Of a DNA stretch of 26,301 bases, positions 15,686 through 23,577 are shown piece by piece. Where the stretch lies: assembly GCA_905234775.1 (NCBI GenBank), contig CAJOJC010000009.1:1-26301 (forward strand), in the 5' to 3' direction. A program made the translations under genes and the position numbers. Within the stretch, counting starts at the first letter, position 1, and every line of letters begins with the position of its first letter. The notes below the pieces were generated by a model. It ran no database searches. It was not told the DNA's origin and saw only the letters and a list, made by a program, of their open reading frames with translations. The DNA is from an uncultured Bacteroidales bacterium. GTDB lineage: Bacteria; Bacteroidota; Bacteroidia; Bacteroidales; UBA932.

Positions 15686-16773
15686 TCTCCCGCTTCCTTC
15701 AGACGCTCAGCATTCTCAGCAATCTGGAGCTGATCTATGCATTCCTTGATATCTCCGTCCATAAAGGCGGGGAGGTTGTACATGCTCCAGTTGATGCGGT
15801 GGTCGGTGACTCGGCCCTGCGGATAGTTGTAGGTACGGATCTTCGCTGAACGGTCGCCGGTCGAGACCATGGTCTTACGCTTGCTGGCGATCTCGTCGAG
15901 GTACTTCTGATGCTCGAGGTTGTACAGACGCGAGCGAAGCTCTTCGAACGCGCGCTCCTTGTTCTTGATCTGCGAGCGCTCTTCCTGACACTGAACGACC
16001 AGTCCCGAGGGGATGTGGGTCAGACGGACGGCGGAATAGGTAGTATTGACGCCCTGGCCGCCGGGACCCGAAGCGCAGAAGAGGTCAAGCCTGATGTCTT
16101 CCCACTTAAGGTCGATGTCGAACTCGCCCGCCTCCGGGAATACTGCCACCGAAGCGGCTGAGGTCTGGATGCGACCCTGGGTCTCGGTCTGGGGAACGCG
16201 CTGAACGCGGTGGACTCCCGACTCGTACTTCATTACTCCGTATACTCCCTCAGAATTCGAGCTGAGCTTGAAGACTATCTGCTTATAACCACCGGAGGTT
16301 CCGGGGGTCTGATCAGTAATTTCAAGCTTCCAGCCGCGGGATTCGGCGAAGTGTTGATACATCCTGAAAAGGTCGCCTGCGAAGATAGCGGCTTCGTCTC
16401 CTCCTGCACCGCCGCGGATTTCGACGATAGCATTCTTACCGTCGTCGGGGTCTGCGGGGATAAGGAGAAGCTTGATGTTCGCTTCCATATCGGGGATCTT
16501 AGGCTCGAGCTCCGCGATCTCCTCGCGGGCCATCTCACGGAGATCTTCGTCCTTCTCATTGAGGAGGATGTCCTTCGCTGAGGCGAGGTTGTCGAGGGTC
16601 TTCTTATACTCGAGACCGGCCTTAATAATAGGCTCCAGCTCCTTATAATCCTTGTTCAGCTGGACGAACTTTTTCATGTCCGCCATTGCTTCAGGGCTTG
16701 AGAGCTGCTCCTGCAGGGATGCGAATTTCTCCTGGAGAGAGAGAACCTTTTCAAGTAGTGTATTTTGTGCCAT
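15682..16773 (-). CDS. prfA: peptide chain release factor 1
   Basis: The 363-residue protein is RF1, which ends translation at UAA and UAG. The GGQ motif that triggers peptide release is at 238-240 ([16 protein letters not shown]). The stop-codon-reading motif has the RF1 form P-x-T: PQT at 194-196 within [15 protein letters not shown], unlike SPF in RF2. Length is normal. The start is ATG 16773 ([17 protein letters not shown]); a much longer frame upstream runs through the promoter and antisense to mazG. It is divergent from mazG with a 33-nt gap that holds both promoters. Confidence 0.96.
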   Translation of the reverse strand: MAQNTLLEKVLSLQEKFASLQEQLSSPEAMADMKKFVQLNKDYKELEPIIKAGLEYKKTLDNLASAKDILLNEKDEDLREMAREEIAELEPKIPDMEANIKLLLIPADPDDGKNAIVEIRGGAGGDEAAIFAGDLFRMYQHFAESRGWKLEITDQTPGTSGGYKQIVFKLSSNSEGVYGVMKYESGVHRVQRVPQTETQGRIQTSAASVAVFPEAGEFDIDLKWEDIRLDLFCASGPGGQGVNTTYSAVRLTHIPSGLVVQCQEERSQIKNKERAFEELRSRLYNLEHQKYLDEIASKRKTMVSTGDRSAKIRTYNYPQGRVTDHRINWSMYNLPAFMDGDIKECIDQLQIAENAERLKEAGD

Positions 16774-16778
16774 TTTTG

Positions 16779-16786
16779 TAAATTTG
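16779..16786 (+). promoter_or_regulatory. mazG promoter -7 box
   Basis: TAAATTTG lies 20 nt before the mazG ATG at 16807. It is separated by only 5 nt from the prfA -7 box on the other strand, so the two promoters overlap. Confidence 0.6.
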
Positions 16787-16791
16787 CGCTG

Positions 16792-16799
16792 CAAAGATA
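16792..16799 (-). promoter_or_regulatory. prfA promoter -7 box
   Basis: The minus strand reads TATCTTTG, a perfect box, 18 nt before the prfA ATG at 16773. RNA polymerase at this box and at the mazG box could not bind at the same time. Confidence 0.6.
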
Positions 16800-16806
16800 A
16801 CAAAAA

Positions 16807-17598
16807 ATGCATACAAGGGAAGAAAAGATTGCCGCTTTCGGGGAATTGCTCGACATTATGGACAGGCTCAGGGAAGACTGCCCGTGGAACGCAGCCCAGA
16901 CTATGGAGACCATCCGCCCCATGACGGAAGAAGAAGTCTACGAGCTCAGCGACGCCATCATCAAGGGCGACCGCGACGCTACCGCGAAGGAAATCGGCGA
17001 TCTTCTCTATCACATGGTCTTCTATGCCAAGATCGCTGAAGAAGCCGGCTCGTTCGACATAGCAGACAGCCTTCATAAAATCTGCGACAAGATGATCTTC
17101 CGCCATCCCCACGTCTTCGGGGACGAAGTCGGTAAGCCCACCTCAGCCAAGGAAATCGCCGACACCTGGGAACTTGTAAAAGCCAAGGAAAAAGGCGGCA
17201 ACAAGACCGTGATGGGCGGAATTCCGGATGCGATGCCCGCTCTGCTCAAGGCGCTCTCGATGCAGGAAAAAGCCCGCGGGTGCGGCTTCGATTGGGAAGA
17301 GAAGGAGCAGGTTTTCGAAAAAGTAGGCGAAGAACTCGACGAAGTCAGGGAGGCGATAGGCAGCGGAAACTCCGCCCACATCGAAGAAGAATTCGGCGAT
17401 CTTATGTTCGCAGTTATCAATGCCTGCCGCCTGTACGGAATAGACCCTGAAGTTGCCCTAGGAGACGCGTGCAGCAAGTTCCGCCGCCGCTTCAATTACC
17501 TCGAATCAAAGACCCTGAAGGTGGACAGAAAACTTACGGACATGACTCTCGCCGAGATGGACAAGATCTGGGACGAAGCTAAGTCTCAGGGGCTGTAA
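16807..17598 (+). CDS. mazG: nucleoside triphosphate pyrophosphohydrolase MazG
   Basis: The 263-residue protein is a two-domain all-alpha NTP pyrophosphatase that removes unwanted (d)NTPs. The first MazG domain has RLREDCPWNAAQTMETIRP, then EEEVYELSDAI and EIGDLLYHMVFYAKIA. The second has EELDEVREAIGSG and EEEFGDLMFAVINACRL, supplying the metal-binding E-x-x-E and E-x-x-D sets. The usual CPWD is CPWN here, a mild change. Length is standard. It is divergent from prfA and convergent with rsmD with only one base between their stop codons. Confidence 0.94.
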   Translation: MHTREEKIAAFGELLDIMDRLREDCPWNAAQTMETIRPMTEEEVYELSDAIIKGDRDATAKEIGDLLYHMVFYAKIAEEAGSFDIADSLHKICDKMIFRHPHVFGDEVGKPTSAKEIADTWELVKAKEKGGNKTVMGGIPDAMPALLKALSMQEKARGCGFDWEEKEQVFEKVGEELDEVREAIGSGNSAHIEEEFGDLMFAVINACRLYGIDPEVALGDACSKFRRRFNYLESKTLKVDRKLTDMTLAEMDKIWDEAKSQGL

Positions 17599-17599
17599 T

Positions 17600-18130
17600 C
17601 TATTTAAAGAAAGTGAAATGGACCCTTCCGTACTCGCGCTCTTTGAAGAAGCGCGGGTGATTCCGGAAGTCGTGTTCCCCGCCGTGTTCCAGGATGAAAT
17701 AGCAGTCCGGATGAAGGATATCATGCTCGAAGACCTTATCGGGGATAGTCTCAAGCCCTTCAAGCGCATACGGCGGATCGGCGAAGACAATATCGAACTT
17801 TTCGTGACAGACGTTAAGGAAATCGAAGACGTTGTCGCGGACCATGGTGACATTGCCAAGGCCCAACCTCTCGGCTTCTCTTTTTATGAAGGAGGCGTTT
17901 TCCCTCGCCATCTCTACACACCACACCCGGCCCACTCCGCGCGAACCGAATTCGAAACTGACCGCGCCGGTCCCGCCGAAGAGGTCGAGGACCTTCAGGT
18001 CTTCGAATTCGTATTCGTTGTCGAGGATGTTGAAAAGGGCCTCGCGGGCGAAATCCGTAGTGGGGCGGGCTTTGTAGCCTGCCGGCGGCAATATCATCTT
18101 GCCTTTCAGCCTGCCTCCGATTATTCTCAT
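17600..18130 (-). CDS. rsmD: 16S rRNA (guanine966-N2)-methyltransferase RsmD
   Basis: The 176-residue enzyme is a class I SAM-dependent methyltransferase. It begins MRIIGGRLKGKMI, as RsmD proteins do, and has RPTTDFAREALFNIL. The SAM-binding motif is LDLFGGTGAVSFEFGSRG (49-65) and the catalytic motif DPPY is at 118-121 (FADPPY). The family usually has FAGSGALGLEA in the SAM loop, so this is a typical Bacteroidetes variant. Its ATG overlaps the stop of the DUF3822-like gene (ATGA), so the two are coupled; this pairing is, to my knowledge, usual in Bacteroidetes. Confidence 0.93.
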   Translation of the reverse strand: MRIIGGRLKGKMILPPAGYKARPTTDFAREALFNILDNEYEFEDLKVLDLFGGTGAVSFEFGSRGVGRVWCVEMARENASFIKREAERLGLGNVTMVRDNVFDFLNVCHEKFDIVFADPPYALEGLETIPDKVFEHDILHPDCYFILEHGGEHDFRNHPRFFKEREYGRVHFTFFK

Positions 18131-18582
18131 AGGGTCTCGACCGCCTTGAAATAACGGTAGAGCGACATCTCGTCTTCCGGGCTTATCTCAGAAAGAAGGC
18201 AGATCGTACTGATCTCCGGGTTCAGCTGGAGAGAGCGGAGGGCGAGGAAGATCCAATACTCAGCGGTAGTGAAGTCATTCGCTTCGTAGGTATTAGCCAG
18301 AAGAAGGGTCTTACCCTGGGCTATTGCCAGACAGAGTTCCGCTCCGTCCCACGAACAGAGGATCTTATTGTAGTCCGGACATTTTCCCAGACGGGAAAGG
18401 ACATCGTACATCCTGGGCATTTCCCCTTCCGGGGCGCCCGACGCCCACACCAGATAGGCGTTGTATTCAGGGATAAGAACCGAGCGGACGGGCTCGGAGG
18501 GGGCATCAACAAAAACTTGTGCGAGATATTCTCCCGCACAGTTTTCATCAAAAAAGTTGGAAGGTACGAGAGTACACTTCAT
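18127..18582 (-). CDS. short DUF3822-like protein
   Basis: The 151-residue protein lies directly before rsmD, where Bacteroidetes usually carry a DUF3822 protein. The start KCTLVPSNFFDE matches, from memory, the interior KYTLVPxxLF stretch of that family, which is usually about 250-280 residues. So this copy seems to lack about the first 90-100 residues. The upstream gene overlaps its ATG by one base (TAATG), so no room remains for an N-terminal part. The rest (LLLANTYEANDFTTAEYWIFLALRSLQLNPEISTICLLSE) is intact and looks under selection. Function is unknown. The family call rests on context and a motif remembered without a search. Confidence 0.6.
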   Translation of the reverse strand: MKCTLVPSNFFDENCAGEYLAQVFVDAPSEPVRSVLIPEYNAYLVWASGAPEGEMPRMYDVLSRLGKCPDYNKILCSWDGAELCLAIAQGKTLLLANTYEANDFTTAEYWIFLALRSLQLNPEISTICLLSEISPEDEMSLYRYFKAVETL

Positions 18583-19319
18583 TACTCCCAGTTTCCGGCG
18601 TTGTTGTTAGGTGCGCTGATGCTACCAACCTGGAGGCCTTCGTACTTATTACCGTTACGGCGGTCTGCATCAAGGTTGATCCTGAGCTGATTATCCATTC
18701 CGTAAAGGAGCTTCTTGTATGGCATACGGGCCTCGAACAGAGGGACGTTGACTCCGGAGACTTTCTTAACGATAGCTTCCATTTCGACTTTCTGACCGCC
18801 AGAGAACGGGATAGTCTTGAGGGAGTCGATCTCGAAACCGGGACGGCCGTTGAAGAGGGTGTCCCTGACGGGGATCTTGTTATCTATCGAGAATACGAGA
18901 TTCTTGTCTCCGTCCTGATAGAGCTGATACAGATAGCGGTTCAGATTCGCGCCGCGGAGCCAGTAACGGGCCTGCTTGATAGCCTTAGTATGAGCCATTG
19001 CGAGCGAGTCATCTTTAGAGCCGATCTGCATACGGACGACGATGTCTCCGTTCTTATAGAAATCTACCAGAGAATCTATGTCGGACATATACTTACCGCT
19101 GACGCTCTTATACGCATCCTGAAGGACGCGGATATCTTTCAGACGGTCGATTCCGACCAGTTCGCGGGCTTCCTTCTCTTTATTGAAACGCACGGGCTGA
19201 AGGACGCTGTCCACCAGAAGATAACCGACGAAAATAATGAGGAGAGGAAGGACAACATACACTACGATAGTGTTTATCACTTTGTTCTCCGTGAACTTGA
19301 GCAAGTCAAATTTTGCCAT
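18582..19319 (-). CDS. membrane-anchored protein of unknown function
   Basis: The 245-residue protein starts MAKFDLLKFTENKVINTI and has one strong membrane helix (about 15-38, VVYVVLPLLIIFVGYLLV). A soluble part of about 200 residues follows. It includes ELVGIDRLKDIRVLQDAYKSVSGKYMSDIDSLVDFYKNGDIVV, which resembles the extracytoplasmic region after a single-helix anchor. I do not recognise a named domain. It seems conserved in Bacteroidales from memory of similar sequences, but I cannot confirm this. I chose ATG 19319; an upstream in-frame extension to 19472 crosses the promoter. It heads an operon with the DUF3822-like gene and rsmD. Confidence 0.75.
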   Translation of the reverse strand: MAKFDLLKFTENKVINTIVVYVVLPLLIIFVGYLLVDSVLQPVRFNKEKEARELVGIDRLKDIRVLQDAYKSVSGKYMSDIDSLVDFYKNGDIVVRMQIGSKDDSLAMAHTKAIKQARYWLRGANLNRYLYQLYQDGDKNLVFSIDNKIPVRDTLFNGRPGFEIDSLKTIPFSGGQKVEMEAIVKKVSGVNVPLFEARMPYKKLLYGMDNQLRINLDADRRNGNKYEGLQVGSISAPNNNAGNWE

Positions 19320-19354
19320 TTTTATATCTTTTAATTTTATAATCAGCAGTCGGA

Positions 19355-19362
19355 CAAAGTTA
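19355..19362 (-). promoter_or_regulatory. promoter -7 box for the membrane-protein/rsmD operon
   Basis: The minus strand reads TAACTTTG, a perfect TAnnTTTG box, 35 nt before the ATG at 19319. It is divergent from the nrnA promoter. Confidence 0.55.
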
Positions 19363-19371
19363 GAAAAATCA

Positions 19372-19402
19372 TTTATTAAATGCAATAATCTTATTAAATT
19401 TG
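19372..19402 (+). promoter_or_regulatory. promoter of the nrnA operon, likely leaderless
   Basis: TTTA at 19372-19375 and TAAATTTG at 19395-19402 are 19 nt apart. The ATG at 19408 follows the -7 box after 5 nt, so the transcript probably starts at or near the initiation codon. Confidence 0.6.
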
Positions 19403-19407
19403 CGCCG

Positions 19408-20412
19408 ATGGAGACGGCAGAGAAAATCCTCGTTTTGAGCAGCCTGATAGACGGTTCCGAAAGAATCGCCATCTCTACTCACACACACCCCGACGGCGAT
19501 GCTCTCGGCAGCAGCGGCGCCCTCTACCACTACCTCCGCAGCGTTCGCGGGAAAGACTGCGTGTCCGTAGTCCGCGAGCCTGCCCCCGAAACGATAGCCT
19601 TCATAGGCGGAGACATCCCCGTCCTCGGGCCGCAGGCCCTGGAGGCGGCAGACCTGATAATCTGTACTGATTACAACGGCTTTTCCCGCGCAGGAGCAGG
19701 CCTGGAGCCGGTTCTCAGGGAGAGCAAGGCCCGAAAAGTCCTCATCGACCACCACCTCAATCCTCAGGAATCCGAGTTCGACCTCGTCTTCAGCCGTGCG
19801 GACGTTTCTTCCGCCAGCGAGATGGTCTACGAAATCCTCCGCCAGATGCCCGGGATAGACGGCGAGACCTCCCGTCTCCCCATTTCCGTCCTGGATTGTC
19901 TTATGGCCGGCATGACTACGGATACGAACAATTTCGCGAACTCAGTCTTCCCCTCCACCCTCGAGATGGCGGGCGACCTGATGGCGGCCGGAGTAGACCG
20001 CGACGCCATCGTAGCCCAGCTGTACAACCGCTACCGGCCGAATCGCGTGAAGGCGATCGCCCACATCCTCAGCGACCACATGGACCTGCGTCCGGACGGC
20101 CTCGCTGTCATCATCGTGACCAAGGAACTATGGCACAGATTTGGCTTGATGGAGGGCGAACTCGAGGGGATGGTGAACATCCCCCTTACGATAGACGAAG
20201 TCAAGGTATGCCTGTACCTGCGAGAGAGCGTGGACCAGCCAGAAATGCGCGTCTCGATACGCTCTAAGAGAGGATGGTCGGCGGCCGCGATGGCTGCGAA
20301 GTACTTCCACGGCGGGGGCCATCAGCAGGCAGCAGGCGGGAAACTCCTGATCCCGGAGGATATCCCGAACGCAGCGGCAGCGGCCGCCTTCGTCCAAAAA
20401 GTTGAAATATGA
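19408..20412 (+). CDS. NrnA-type DHH phosphoesterase (oligoribonuclease / pAp phosphatase family)
   Basis: The 334-residue protein has the DHH and DHHA1 domains of the NrnA family, which degrades nano-RNAs and may dephosphorylate pAp. Metal-binding motifs are HTHPDGDALGSS (25-36), CTDYN (86-90), DHH at 114-116 and MTTDTNNF. The DHHA1 end has the RNA-binding GGGH in KYFHGGGHQQAAGGKL. Both activities are known in the family; which applies here is not visible. The ATG at 19408 is favoured over an upstream in-frame extension to 19237 because the promoter box lies between. The next gene starts with an ATGA overlap. Confidence 0.9.
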   Translation: METAEKILVLSSLIDGSERIAISTHTHPDGDALGSSGALYHYLRSVRGKDCVSVVREPAPETIAFIGGDIPVLGPQALEAADLIICTDYNGFSRAGAGLEPVLRESKARKVLIDHHLNPQESEFDLVFSRADVSSASEMVYEILRQMPGIDGETSRLPISVLDCLMAGMTTDTNNFANSVFPSTLEMAGDLMAAGVDRDAIVAQLYNRYRPNRVKAIAHILSDHMDLRPDGLAVIIVTKELWHRFGLMEGELEGMVNIPLTIDEVKVCLYLRESVDQPEMRVSIRSKRGWSAAAMAAKYFHGGGHQQAAGGKLLIPEDIPNAAAAAAFVQKVEI

Positions 20413-21425
20413 GAAATACGATAAAGATACTGGTCCTCGCCGCACTCTGCCTTGCAGGCTGCGCGAAGACCCCGAAAACAAACAACGGTCTTTTGAACCA
20501 AATGGAGTTCGACGCCTGGATTTCCGTTCATAAACAGGCCGGCTGGCAGGAAACTCCCCTCGGATGCTGGATCATCGAATCTACAGACAACCCTTCCGGC
20601 AGGGAGATGGGTACGGTAGACGACTACCCCTTCATGACGATAGAATATACCGTTTCAGATCTTGAGGGTATCATCAGCGCTACTACAGACGTTGCCGTGG
20701 CCCAGAGAATAGGAACTTACGACAAAACCTTTTACTACGGTCCTCAGGTAAACTACCGCGGAACCAATAGCGTCTACGCCGGAGTCGAAGAGGCTCTTTC
20801 ATATCTCCACGAAGGCGGCGGCTGCAAGGTTATAGTCCCCGGCTGGCTGCTGACACACAACCGCTACTCCACTAAACAGAAGTACCTGGACAACATGACC
20901 GATACTTCCTCTCCTCTCGTCTACGATATCAAGGTAGTTGAACTTATCCCTGATATCGACGCATGGGAGAAGAAGCTCGTTAAAACAGCCCTCGGAGATG
21001 AACTGGCAAAGGCCGATTCCCTCGCAGACGGCGTCTTCTACGTATGCGACAGGCCCGCAGACAGCGAGGAAGAATTCACTTCCAGCGATCAGATCTATAT
21101 CAATTACGTCTGCCGCAGGCTCATCGATGGACAGGGAGTAGATACCAACATGGCCGACTCTGCGAAAGTCTTCGGAACCTACAAGAGCAGCTCTACCTAC
21201 GGCCCCGTACTTATCAACTGGGCTTCCGAGGCCTCCGAGATCACGATGACCAGCAGCAGTACTTCCGTCATCAGCGGCTTCTCGGCAGCCCTCTTCCATA
21301 TGCGCGCCCACGAAAAAGGCCGTGCGTTCATGACCTCGGCGAACGCCTACTCCTCCTCCGGCTCCGGCAGTACCATCCCCGGCTATTGCCCGCTGATCTT
21401 CGAAATTGAATTCGTAGACAAGTAA
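20409..21425 (+). CDS. lipoprotein with two FKBP-like domains
   Basis: The 338-residue product has a lipoprotein signal ending at Cys18 (LCLAGC). Two stretches follow the FKBP prolyl-isomerase plan. The first (about 45-180) has GVEEALSYLHEGGGCKVIVPGWL and ends PLVYDIKVVELI. The second (about 200-338) has VISGFSAALFHMRAHEKGRAFMTSANAYSSSG, then IPGYCPLIFEIEFVD. Such proteins usually act as periplasmic folding helpers, but FKBP-type active-site aromatics are only partly visible, so catalysis is uncertain. Several Cys residues are present. The gene overlaps nrnA by 4 bp and is followed by a MATE gene after one base. Confidence 0.75.
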   Translation: MRNTIKILVLAALCLAGCAKTPKTNNGLLNQMEFDAWISVHKQAGWQETPLGCWIIESTDNPSGREMGTVDDYPFMTIEYTVSDLEGIISATTDVAVAQRIGTYDKTFYYGPQVNYRGTNSVYAGVEEALSYLHEGGGCKVIVPGWLLTHNRYSTKQKYLDNMTDTSSPLVYDIKVVELIPDIDAWEKKLVKTALGDELAKADSLADGVFYVCDRPADSEEEFTSSDQIYINYVCRRLIDGQGVDTNMADSAKVFGTYKSSSTYGPVLINWASEASEITMTSSSTSVISGFSAALFHMRAHEKGRAFMTSANAYSSSGSGSTIPGYCPLIFEIEFVDK

Positions 21426-21426
21426 T

Positions 21427-22821
21427 ATGGCAGCCCAAGGCGCAGCCCCCACCGAACTCGGAACCGAGCGAATAAGCACCCTGCTACGAAAGTACGCGGT
21501 GCCTGGCATCATAGCGATGATAGCCAGCTCGCTCTACAACATGGTCGACAGTATCTTCATCGGCCATATCCAGGGTGTGGGCGCTTACGCCATCTCCGGC
21601 CTTGCGGTCACCTTCCCGCTGATGAACCTCAGTACCGCCCTCGGAACCCTGGTGGGAGTGGGAGGACAGACCATGGTCTCCGTCCTGCTCGGCCAGAAGA
21701 ACTACGAAGGCGCGCAGAAGGTGCTCTCGAACGTGGTGAGCCTCAACACGATCATCGGTATCCTGTTCGCGGCCGTCTGCCTTATTTTCCTCGACCCTAT
21801 CCTGTACTTCTTCGGCGCATCGGAGAACACTCTCCCCTTCGCCCGCGAGTACATGATCATAATCCTTCTTGGCAACGCGGTCACTCATCTTTACTTCGGC
21901 CTCAACGGAGTAATACGCGCGTCAGGCAATCCGAAGACCGCCATGGGCCTGACCATCTTCACGGTCACGGCCAACGCCATCCTGGACCCCATCTTCATCT
22001 ACGTCCTCGACCTTGGAGTCCAGGGCGCCGCCATCGCCACCGTCCTCTGCCAGTGTCTGGCGCTGACCTATACCATGTTCTTCTTCTCCAACAAGAAGAA
22101 CTTCCTGCATTTCGGCAAACGGGTCTTCCAGCTGGACCGCCATATCGCGAAGTCTTCGCTGTCCATCGGCCTGGGTCCGTTCCTGATGCACTTTGCGTCC
22201 TGCTTCGTCTCGATCTTCATCAACCAGCAGCTCCGCAAATACGGCGGCGACCTTTCGATTGGCGCCTACGGCATCTCGAACCGCATTACCTTCATGTTCC
22301 TAATGATCAACCTGGGCTTCAACCAGGGTATGCAGCCTATCGCTAGTTTCAACTACGGCGCGAGGCAGTATAAGCGCGTAAGGGAGGTCTTCTGGATGAC
22401 TACCAGGTGGATGTGTCTTATGAGCGTGATATGCTTCCTCGTCTCAGAATTGCTTACCACTCCTGCGGTGAAACTCTTCACTGAGGATCCGACAATGATA
22501 GATAAGGCAGACAATGCGCTCAGGCTGATGAACCTGATGGTCTGGTGTGTAGGATTCGGAATGGTTTCCGGAAACTTCTTCCAGAGCCTTGGAATGGTTC
22601 GAAAGAGCATCTTCCTTTCGCTCACCCGCCAGCTTTTGTTCCTCGTCCCACTGGTCTTCCTCCTGCCTCTGTGGCTCGGAGAGAACGGCGTCTGGCTGGC
22701 CTTCCCTATTTCCGATTTCCTGTCAGTAGTGTGTGCTGCGGTTTTGATCTTTGGCATACTACGCAAGTTCGATAAACTCCACGACGGAGACGATCCGTCC
22801 ATTCTTGGAGGCGCTGTTTAA
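21427..22821 (+). CDS. MATE-family efflux transporter
   Basis: The 464-residue inner-membrane protein has about twelve hydrophobic helices and the MATE layout of two six-helix halves. Family marks are YNMVDSIFIGHIQGVGAYAISGLAVTFPL, GVGGQTMVSVLLGQKNYEGAQ, GVIRASGNPKTAM, and in the second half GISNRITFMFLMINLGFNQGMQPIASFNYGARQYKRVREV. It is closest in look to the MepA/DinF-like branch, which exports cationic compounds by sodium or proton exchange. The substrate is not predictable. It is in one operon with the FKBP-like lipoprotein and the kinase-like gene; this may be only shared transcription. Confidence 0.93.
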   Translation: MAAQGAAPTELGTERISTLLRKYAVPGIIAMIASSLYNMVDSIFIGHIQGVGAYAISGLAVTFPLMNLSTALGTLVGVGGQTMVSVLLGQKNYEGAQKVLSNVVSLNTIIGILFAAVCLIFLDPILYFFGASENTLPFAREYMIIILLGNAVTHLYFGLNGVIRASGNPKTAMGLTIFTVTANAILDPIFIYVLDLGVQGAAIATVLCQCLALTYTMFFFSNKKNFLHFGKRVFQLDRHIAKSSLSIGLGPFLMHFASCFVSIFINQQLRKYGGDLSIGAYGISNRITFMFLMINLGFNQGMQPIASFNYGARQYKRVREVFWMTTRWMCLMSVICFLVSELLTTPAVKLFTEDPTMIDKADNALRLMNLMVWCVGFGMVSGNFFQSLGMVRKSIFLSLTRQLLFLVPLVFLLPLWLGENGVWLAFPISDFLSVVCAAVLIFGILRKFDKLHDGDDPSILGGAV

Positions 22822-22833
22822 ATCTTTTGCCCT

Positions 22834-23412
22834 ATGGAGAAGACACTTCTTATCACCATCGGACGTCAGTTCGGAAGCGGCGGAAAAGCCGTCGCAGATG
22901 AACTTGGCCGCAGACTCGGTATTCCAGTTTACGACAATGAATTGATAACCGAAGCCGCCCGTAAAAGCGGTATCGCTGAAGAGTTCTTCAAACAGAGGGA
23001 CGAAAAGCGCCGCGCGCTCTTCATCGGCATGAGGTCAGGAATGGACGATGAAGTTTTATTCGGAATCCAGAGCGACGTAATTCGCGACCTCGCCTCCAAG
23101 GGCTCTGCGATTTTCGTCGGTCGCGCATCAGACTATGTCCTTCGCGATCTGGACTGCATCGATGTCTTTATCTGCGCTCCGCTTGAAGCCCGGATTAAAC
23201 GCATCATGGAGCGCCAGAATCTTTCGGAATCCGACGCCGAAGACCTTATCGAGCGCATGGACCGCGGCCGCGCCGAATACTACGATTTCTTTACCTTCTC
23301 GAAATGGGGTGTCGCCTCCAATTACGACTTATGCCTCGATTCTTCCATTCTCGGAATCGAAGGCACGGCCGAAATGATTATCGATTTCGCTAAAAAGCGC
23401 AATTTACTCTAG
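22834..23412 (+). CDS. cytidylate-kinase-like protein
   Basis: The 192-residue protein belongs to the cytidylate-kinase-like P-loop family. Its P-loop is ITIGRQFGSGGKAVADELGRRLGIPVYD (about 7-34), with GSGG-K in place of the standard G-x-GKS/T. A helical middle section and AIFVGRASDYVL follow, then DVFICAPLEARIKRIMERQNLSESDAEDLIERMDRGRAEYY, which forms the lid region. Proteins of this kind are common in anaerobes. The true substrate is not established; CMP or a small nucleotide is only suggested by the name. The gene ends the nrnA operon. The last base of its TAG stop is the first base of an inverted-repeat element. Confidence 0.85.
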   Translation: MEKTLLITIGRQFGSGGKAVADELGRRLGIPVYDNELITEAARKSGIAEEFFKQRDEKRRALFIGMRSGMDDEVLFGIQSDVIRDLASKGSAIFVGRASDYVLRDLDCIDVFICAPLEARIKRIMERQNLSESDAEDLIERMDRGRAEYYDFFTFSKWGVASNYDLCLDSSILGIEGTAEMIIDFAKKRNLL

Positions 23413-23574
23413 GCGGACGGTCATTGTTCTGATCGAACTCCAGTCGCTACGCTCCTTCCGGCCCCTTCCATTGCTATCTTCGTCCTGCTTCGCAGAACTC
23501 GCTATCAACGGACACCTACCCCCTGCCCCTGTCCGGGGGTGGACAGGTCGCTCAGAACTAATGACCGCTCCGCC
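23412..23574. repeat. inverted-repeat element filling the gap between two stop codons
   Basis: The left arm (23412-23432, starting GGCGGACGGTCATT) and right arm (23552-23574) are reverse complements over 21 positions. Two single-base bulges lie in the right arm. They flank about 119 bp with a nested hairpin: CCTGTCC (23528-23534) pairs with GGACAGG (23540-23546). The element reaches from the kinase-like gene's stop to 3 bp before the ackA stop. No T-tract is present, so it is not a standard terminator. Confidence 0.65.
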
Positions 23575-23577
23575 CGA

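Noticed and set aside
16774..17112. Long N-terminal extension of RF1
   Set aside because: It is antisense to mazG and crosses both promoters; RF1 length is normal from ATG 16773.
23412..23574. Bidirectional intrinsic terminator between the kinase-like gene and ackA
   Set aside because: No T-tract follows either arm, and the loop of about 119 nt is far too long for an intrinsic terminator.
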